8,961 nt of DNA, taken from positions 1-8,961 of the forward strand of contig JAAWCR010000123.1 of the NCBI GenBank assembly GCA_022793355.1, read 5' to 3'. Positions 5,282 to 8,961 of this stretch are shown here, piece after piece. Under the pieces are notes generated by a model. It was not told the origin of the DNA. It worked only from the letters and a program-made list of their open reading frames with translations, and ran no database searches. A program made the translations under genes and the position numbers. The DNA is from Lawsonibacter sp. (GTDB lineage: Bacteria > Bacillota > Clostridia > Oscillospirales > Oscillospiraceae). How positions within the stretch are numbered: position 1 is the stretch's first letter; each line of letters starts with the position of its first letter.

Positions 5282-5316
5282 ATAGGTTTAGGCAATTGAC
5301 CGGAAGGATGGGTACA

Positions 5317-6183
5317 ATGAGCCGAGACGTTTTGGGCGCAATCCAGGAGAATATGCACACCTTCTCCAAGGGACAGAAAAAGATCGCCGGTTATATTCTG
5401 GAGTCCTATGACAAGGCGGCGTTCATGACAGCCAGCCGCCTGGGACAGAGGGTAGGGGTGAGCGAGTCTACGGTAGTGCGCTTCGCCTCCGAGCTGGGCT
5501 ATGACGGCTATCCGGATATGCAGCGCTGCCTTCAGAAGATGATACGCAACCGACTGACCACCGTACAGCGCATTGAGGTGACCAACGACCGTTTAGGAGA
5601 TCAAGACCTGTTGTCCATGGTCCTGCAGTCGGACATCGAGAAAATTCGAATGACCCTGGAGGAGCTGGATCGGGAGAGCTTCAACCGGGCGGTGGACGCC
5701 ATTGTATCCGCACGGAAAATCTACATCATAGGCGTGCGCTCCTCGGCCTCTGTTGCCTCTTTCCTGCACTTCTATTTTAACCTGATTTTTGATAATGTGG
5801 CGCTGGTGTCCGCCAATACCGCCAGTGAAATTTTCGAAAGCCTGCTCCGAGTAGGGGAGGGGGATGTGGTAATTGGTGTCAGCTTTCCCCGATATTCCAG
5901 CCGCACCGTCCAGGCCATGAGCTTCGCCCGTGATCGGGGGGCGGATACCATTGCCATCACAGACAGTGAGGCCTCGCCTCTGGCTTTAATTTCCAGTTGC
6001 AGCCTTATGGCCCGCAGCGATATGGTTTCCTTTGTGGATTCTCTGGTAGCCCCGCTGTCTCTGGTCAACGCCCTTCTGGTGGCCGTGAGCCGGCGAAAAA
6101 ACGATGAGCTGGCCCGTACCTTCCGTGCGCTGGAGGATATTTGGGACGAGTACGGTGTATATGAGAAGGTGCAGGATGTTTGA
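5317..6183 (+). CDS. RpiR/MurR-family transcriptional regulator (HTH + SIS domains)
   Basis: 288 residues with the ATG start. An N-terminal HTH_6 domain occupies about 1-77, with the recognition region near 38-65 (LGQRVGVSESTVVRFASELGY). A SIS sugar-phosphate-binding domain begins near 133 (KIYIIGVRSSASVASFL, then VVIGVSFPRYS and DTIAITDSEASPLA). Family members usually sense a phosphosugar such as MurNAc-6-phosphate or glucosamine-type ligands and control sugar or amino-sugar genes. No such gene lies here; the downstream genes are a flavoprotein, cmk, plsC and ispH, so the target may be elsewhere or be its own operon. I chose ATG at 5317 because GGAAGG (5302-5307) precedes it at 9 nt; the in-frame TTG at 5296 and ATG at 5308 lack a site at proper distance. 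Its 3' end overlaps the next gene by 8 nt. Confidence 0.9.
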   Translation: MSRDVLGAIQENMHTFSKGQKKIAGYILESYDKAAFMTASRLGQRVGVSESTVVRFASELGYDGYPDMQRCLQKMIRNRLTTVQRIEVTNDRLGDQDLLSMVLQSDIEKIRMTLEELDRESFNRAVDAIVSARKIYIIGVRSSASVASFLHFYFNLIFDNVALVSANTASEIFESLLRVGEGDVVIGVSFPRYSSRTVQAMSFARDRGADTIAITDSEASPLALISSCSLMARSDMVSFVDSLVAPLSLVNALLVAVSRRKNDELARTFRALEDIWDEYGVYEKVQDV

Positions 6184-7447
6184 TGTGGCGGTAGTCGGCG
6201 GAGGTGCCGCAGGAATGATGGCGGCTATTACCGCCGCCCGGCTGGGAGCAGCTGTCGTCTTGATTGAGCGCAACCCCAAGGTAGGCCGCAAGCTTTATAT
6301 TACCGGGAAGGGGCGGTGCAACGTGACCAACCACTGTGCCCCGGAAGAGGTATTAAGGGCGACGCCCCGTAATGGGAAATTCCTTTACAGTGCAATAAAA
6401 CGGACCACCCCAGCGGATATTGAACGTTTTTTTACCGAGTTGGGCGTACCTTTGAAGGTGGAGCGAGGAAACCGGGTGTTTCCCCAGTCGGACCGGGCGG
6501 CGGATGTGATTGACGCTCTGTTCGGGGAGTTGAGACGGCGGAAGGTGCCGGTTCTGCACAGCCGGGCGGTCCGTTTGGAAGCAGATAGGGGGACGGTGCG
6601 GTCTGTGGTGCTGGAAAGCGGAGAGGAGATATTATGTAAAGCAATTGTCCTTGCCACGGGTGGAGTGTCCTATCCCGCCACTGGTTCCACTGGAGACGGC
6701 CACCGAATGGCGGAGGAACTGGGGCATACGGTGGTATCCTTAAAGCCTTCCCTGGTCCCCCTGGAATCCCCTGATCCCTTTTGTTCCAATATGCAGGGAT
6801 TGTCCCTGAAAAATGTAACCCTTACCATAAAAAATCAGAAGAAAAAAACGGTTTTCCGGGAGCAGGGAGAGTTGCTGTTTACACACTTTGGTCTGTCTGG
6901 TCCGTTGGTACTCTCCGCCAGTGCCCACATGAGAGATTTTGAGAAGGAACGGTATACCTGTTCCATTGACCTGAAACCCGCCCTGGACGAACCCACCTTG
7001 GACGCACGCCTGGTGCGGGAGCTGGCAGTGGGAGCCAACAAGGACATGGACAATCTGCTGGGCGCTCTGGCCCCCCGGCTTCTGGTTCCCGTCCTGTTAG
7101 AACGGGCTGAAATTCCAGGAAACCGGAAGGCTCGTGACCTGACCAAACAGGAGCGCCGCCGGCTGCTGGAGCTGTTTAAGAGCTTTACTGTGGCGGTGAC
7201 TGGTCCACGGCCTGTGGAGGAGGCCATCGTCACCTCCGGAGGGGTGAAGGTGTTCGAGGTAGACCCTAAAACGATGGGCTCAAAACTTGTAAAGGGATTA
7301 TACTTTGCAGGAGAGCTGTTGGATGTGGACGCCTGCACCGGTGGCTTTAATCTCCAAATCGCCTGGGCCACCGGCCAGGCAGCGGGGGAAGGAGCGGCAG
7401 CATTCAAGGAGCCTGACCGCCTGTTGACAGGACAAGAGAAAGGGTGA
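6176..7447 (+). CDS. NAD(P)/FAD-dependent oxidoreductase, HI0933 (BaiN/RdsA-like) flavoprotein
   Basis: 423 residues from the ATG at 6176. An N-terminal FAD-binding Rossmann motif (DVAVVGGGAAGMMAAI, GGGAAG at 8-13) is followed by the adenosine-binding acid Glu31. The family signature GRKLYITGKGRCNVTN (about 37-52) is complete. Near the middle lie the ATGGVSYPATGSTGDGH motif and GELLFTHFGLSGP. The C-terminal FAD contact region reads GELLDVDACTGGFNLQIAWATG (in two parts). The substrate of most HI0933 proteins is unknown. One clostridial member, BaiN, has been linked to bile-acid reduction, but nothing here shows that activity. A longer frame could begin at 6104, but the AAGGTG site (6166-6171) favours 6176, which overlaps the regulator by 8 nt. 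It then runs 6 nt short of cmk, so it belongs to the same operon. Confidence 0.9.
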   Translation: MFDVAVVGGGAAGMMAAITAARLGAAVVLIERNPKVGRKLYITGKGRCNVTNHCAPEEVLRATPRNGKFLYSAIKRTTPADIERFFTELGVPLKVERGNRVFPQSDRAADVIDALFGELRRRKVPVLHSRAVRLEADRGTVRSVVLESGEEILCKAIVLATGGVSYPATGSTGDGHRMAEELGHTVVSLKPSLVPLESPDPFCSNMQGLSLKNVTLTIKNQKKKTVFREQGELLFTHFGLSGPLVLSASAHMRDFEKERYTCSIDLKPALDEPTLDARLVRELAVGANKDMDNLLGALAPRLLVPVLLERAEIPGNRKARDLTKQERRRLLELFKSFTVAVTGPRPVEEAIVTSGGVKVFEVDPKTMGSKLVKGLYFAGELLDVDACTGGFNLQIAWATGQAAGEGAAAFKEPDRLLTGQEKG

Positions 7448-7453
7448 GAGGCA

Positions 7454-8131
7454 GTGAGCTATAGAAGCATCGCTATTGACGGCCCCGCCGGGGCGGGGAA
7501 GAGTACCCTGGCCCGGCGGCTGGCGAAGGAATTGGGCTATCTATATGTAGACACCGGGGCGATTTACCGTACGGTGACCCTGGCGGTCCTTCGGGCTGGG
7601 GCGGACCCGGCCGAAGAGAAGGATGTAGTCCCGCTCCTGGAGGGGCTAGACATCCGCATGGCCTATAACGACGCAGGGGAGCAGCGGATGTATTTGTCCG
7701 GGGAGGATGTGAGCGAGGCCATCCGGGAACACATGGTATCGGGCGCGGCCTCCAAGGTGTCCGCTATTCCGGCGGTGCGTACGTTTCTTCTGGACTTCCA
7801 GCGCCGGCAGGCCCGGGAAAACAATGTGGTGATGGACGGGCGGGATATCGGCACCGTGGTGCTGCCTGGTGCGGACATGAAGATATTTCTCACCGCTGCC
7901 CCGGAGGCCAGAGCCCGCCGCCGGTTGCTGGAGTTGGAGCAGAGAGGGCAGCGGGCGGATTACGACGCCATCCTTCGGGATATCAGGGAGCGTGACCACC
8001 AGGATGAGAGCCGGTCCGTTGCCCCACTGAAGCGGGCGGGGGACGCAGACCTTTTTGATACTACCCAGTTGAATCTGGAGCAGAGCCTGGCGGGGCTGCT
8101 GTCCCTGGTAAAGGAGAAGATCGGCCCGTGA
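7454..8131 (+). CDS. cmk: Cytidylate kinase (CMP/dCMP kinase)
   Basis: Phosphorylates CMP and dCMP with ATP, feeding CDP/CTP pools for RNA, DNA and phospholipid (CDP-diacylglycerol) synthesis; cytosolic. 225 residues, the standard length of the short form. The P-loop GPAGAGKS lies at 10-17 (Lys16, Ser17). LYVDTGAIYRTV near 29-40 belongs to the NMP-binding region. The conserved VMDGRDIGTVVLPGADMKIFLTA is the family signature, followed by the Arg-rich LID-type segment (ARRRLLELEQRGQ) and DRDHQDESRSVAPL-like motif (here RERDHQDESRSVAPLK). The GTG start at 7454 is 6 nt after the flavoprotein stop, with GGGTGAGAGG before it. The stop overlaps the next start (GTGA). Confidence 0.96.
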   Translation: MSYRSIAIDGPAGAGKSTLARRLAKELGYLYVDTGAIYRTVTLAVLRAGADPAEEKDVVPLLEGLDIRMAYNDAGEQRMYLSGEDVSEAIREHMVSGAASKVSAIPAVRTFLLDFQRRQARENNVVMDGRDIGTVVLPGADMKIFLTAAPEARARRRLLELEQRGQRADYDAILRDIRERDHQDESRSVAPLKRAGDADLFDTTQLNLEQSLAGLLSLVKEKIGP

Positions 8132-8775
8132 GCGAGGAAGTTAAAAAAGCCAAGGAGACGCCCGAACAGCGGAAAAAGCGGATGGACTGGTTTTTTCATC
8201 TGCTGTACATCATCGTCTGGCCCTATTTCCGCCTGATTCATCCTGTTCGGGCAGTAGGCCGGGAGAATATTCCGGAGGGACCTGTGGTGGTCTGCCCCAA
8301 CCATACCACTGCTGGGGACCCCTTTTATGTGGTGTTTGCCTTCGGTTACCGGTGGCCCATGCGGGCAATGGCCAAGGTGCAGATTATGCGTCTGCCCTTC
8401 ATCGGCTGGATTTTGGGCAAGGCCGGGGTATTCGGCGTGGACCGGGACACCACCGACGTAAAGGCGGTGCGTACCGCCATGAAATTTCTCAAAGAGGGCG
8501 ACAAGCTGCTGATCTTTCCCGAGGGCACCCGAGTCCGGAAGGATGAGGATGTGGACGCCAAGGTAGGCGCGGCCCTGTTTGCCACCCGGACGGGGACGCC
8601 CTTGCTTCCAGTGTACATACAGCGCAAAAAGAGGCGCTTTCGGCGTAATACCGTGGTAATTGGGAAACCCTATTATCCGGAGTATGAAAACCGTAGGCCA
8701 TCCGCTGAGGAACTCCAAGTCATCGCTCGGGATTTGATGGAACGGGTACGGCTTTTGGGGGAGGGTGTGGGATGA
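8128..8775 (+). CDS. plsC: 1-acyl-sn-glycerol-3-phosphate acyltransferase (PlsC type)
   Basis: Transfers an acyl chain to lysophosphatidic acid, making phosphatidic acid at the inner membrane face. 215 residues. The N-terminus is basic and helical (KKAKETPEQRKKRMDW), then a hydrophobic segment (about 22-37, FFHLLYIIVWPYFRLI) probably attaches it to the membrane. Catalytic motif I is NHTTAGD with His59 and Asp64 (HX4D). A GVFGVDRD block (about 100-107) and FPEGTR (130-135) are the substrate-binding motifs II and III; VGAALFATRTGTPLLPVYI carries motif IV. The GTG start overlaps the cmk stop by 4 nt, and its own stop overlaps the ispH start by 4 nt. The cmk-plsC-ispH order recurs in clostridial genomes, so the family call is firm; the exact acyl acceptor is inferred. 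Confidence 0.93.
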   Translation: MSEEVKKAKETPEQRKKRMDWFFHLLYIIVWPYFRLIHPVRAVGRENIPEGPVVVCPNHTTAGDPFYVVFAFGYRWPMRAMAKVQIMRLPFIGWILGKAGVFGVDRDTTDVKAVRTAMKFLKEGDKLLIFPEGTRVRKDEDVDAKVGAALFATRTGTPLLPVYIQRKKRRFRRNTVVIGKPYYPEYENRRPSAEELQVIARDLMERVRLLGEGVG

Positions 8776-8961
8776 GAGCGCTGATGCTGGCCCGGTCCGC
8801 CGGCTTCTGCTACGGTGTGCGCCGGGCAGTGGAGCTGGCGGAGGAGAAGGCGGCCCAGGGCGCCCTCTGTGTTATGCTGGGCCCTATCATCCACAACCGG
8901 GATGTGGTGGACCGTCTGGCCGCCCAAGGCATCCGTTCGGTAGAGCGGCCGGAGGACGTGC
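8772..8961 (+). CDS. ispH: 4-hydroxy-3-methylbut-2-enyl diphosphate reductase (5' part, cut by the window)
   Basis: The first 63 codons only; the gene leaves the window. IspH reduces HMBPP to IPP and DMAPP in the last step of the MEP isoprenoid pathway, using a 4Fe-4S cluster. The start MRALMLARSAGFCYGVRRAV shows the first cluster ligand, Cys13, in the family pattern GFCxGVxRA. LGPIIHN follows, with the conserved active-site His41. The ATG at 8772 overlaps the plsC stop (ATGA). In several Clostridia ispH is fused or linked to an S1 domain gene; the truncated end does not show whether this holds here. Confidence 0.92.
   Translation, partial: MRALMLARSAGFCYGVRRAVELAEEKAAQGALCVMLGPIIHNRDVVDRLAAQGIRSVERPEDV

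Noticed and set aside
6104..6175. Longer start for the flavoprotein at 6104
   Set aside because: The extra 24 residues overlap the regulator frame, lie before the Rossmann strand where the family starts, and lack a ribosome site.
1..8961. CRISPR arrays, tRNA or rRNA genes, transposases
   Set aside because: I saw no regularly spaced repeats, no tRNA cloverleaf-like segments, no rRNA motifs and no transposase or integrase motifs in any frame.

Overview
The window looks like chromosome of a GC-rich, spore-forming Bacillota of the Oscillospiraceae type (Flavonifractor, Intestinimonas or Pseudoflavonifractor relatives). This is inferred from gene content (scpA-scpB, a ytfI-like/ytfJ pair, a DacF-type carboxypeptidase, cmk-plsC-ispH), GC-rich codon use and strong AGGAGG-type ribosome sites. 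No 16S or other decisive marker is present. TTG and GTG starts are common here: about seven of the twelve genes use one.

Left edge (1 to about 640): a compact AT-richer segment unlike the rest. It holds the 5' part of a small membrane protein on the minus strand with its own promoter. It also holds an easily missed 50-residue ribbon-helix-helix (CopG/Arc-like) DNA-binding protein on the minus strand, with a TTG start, a near-consensus promoter and a tandem 11-bp repeat that could be its operator. Between these two genes lies a plus-strand promoter-like sequence followed by a terminator-like hairpin, possibly a small RNA of about 72 nt. This segment is the most novel part of the window.

Middle (about 612 to 5161): a plus-strand series starting at an extended -10 promoter. 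It encodes scpA and scpB (condensin subunits), a DUF2953 protein (YtfI-like), a YtfJ/GerW-family sporulation protein, a D-Ala-D-Ala carboxypeptidase and an RluB-type rRNA pseudouridine synthase. Most junctions are 3-nt gaps or overlaps. The exceptions are about 95 nt between scpA and scpB and about 92 nt before the carboxypeptidase gene.

Right (about 5204 to 8961): a second unit with its own promoter and a long GC-rich leader hairpin. It encodes an RpiR/MurR-type regulator, an HI0933-family flavoprotein, cytidylate kinase, a PlsC-type acyltransferase and the first 63 codons of ispH, which runs off the window. Every junction is an overlap or a gap of 6 nt, so translational coupling is likely. 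The genes join nucleotide, phospholipid and isoprenoid supply under an apparently sugar-phosphate-sensing regulator that has no sugar gene beside it.

I see no tRNA, rRNA, CRISPR array, transposase or complete mobile element. Apart from the left segment and the leader hairpin, the window is ordinary core genome.
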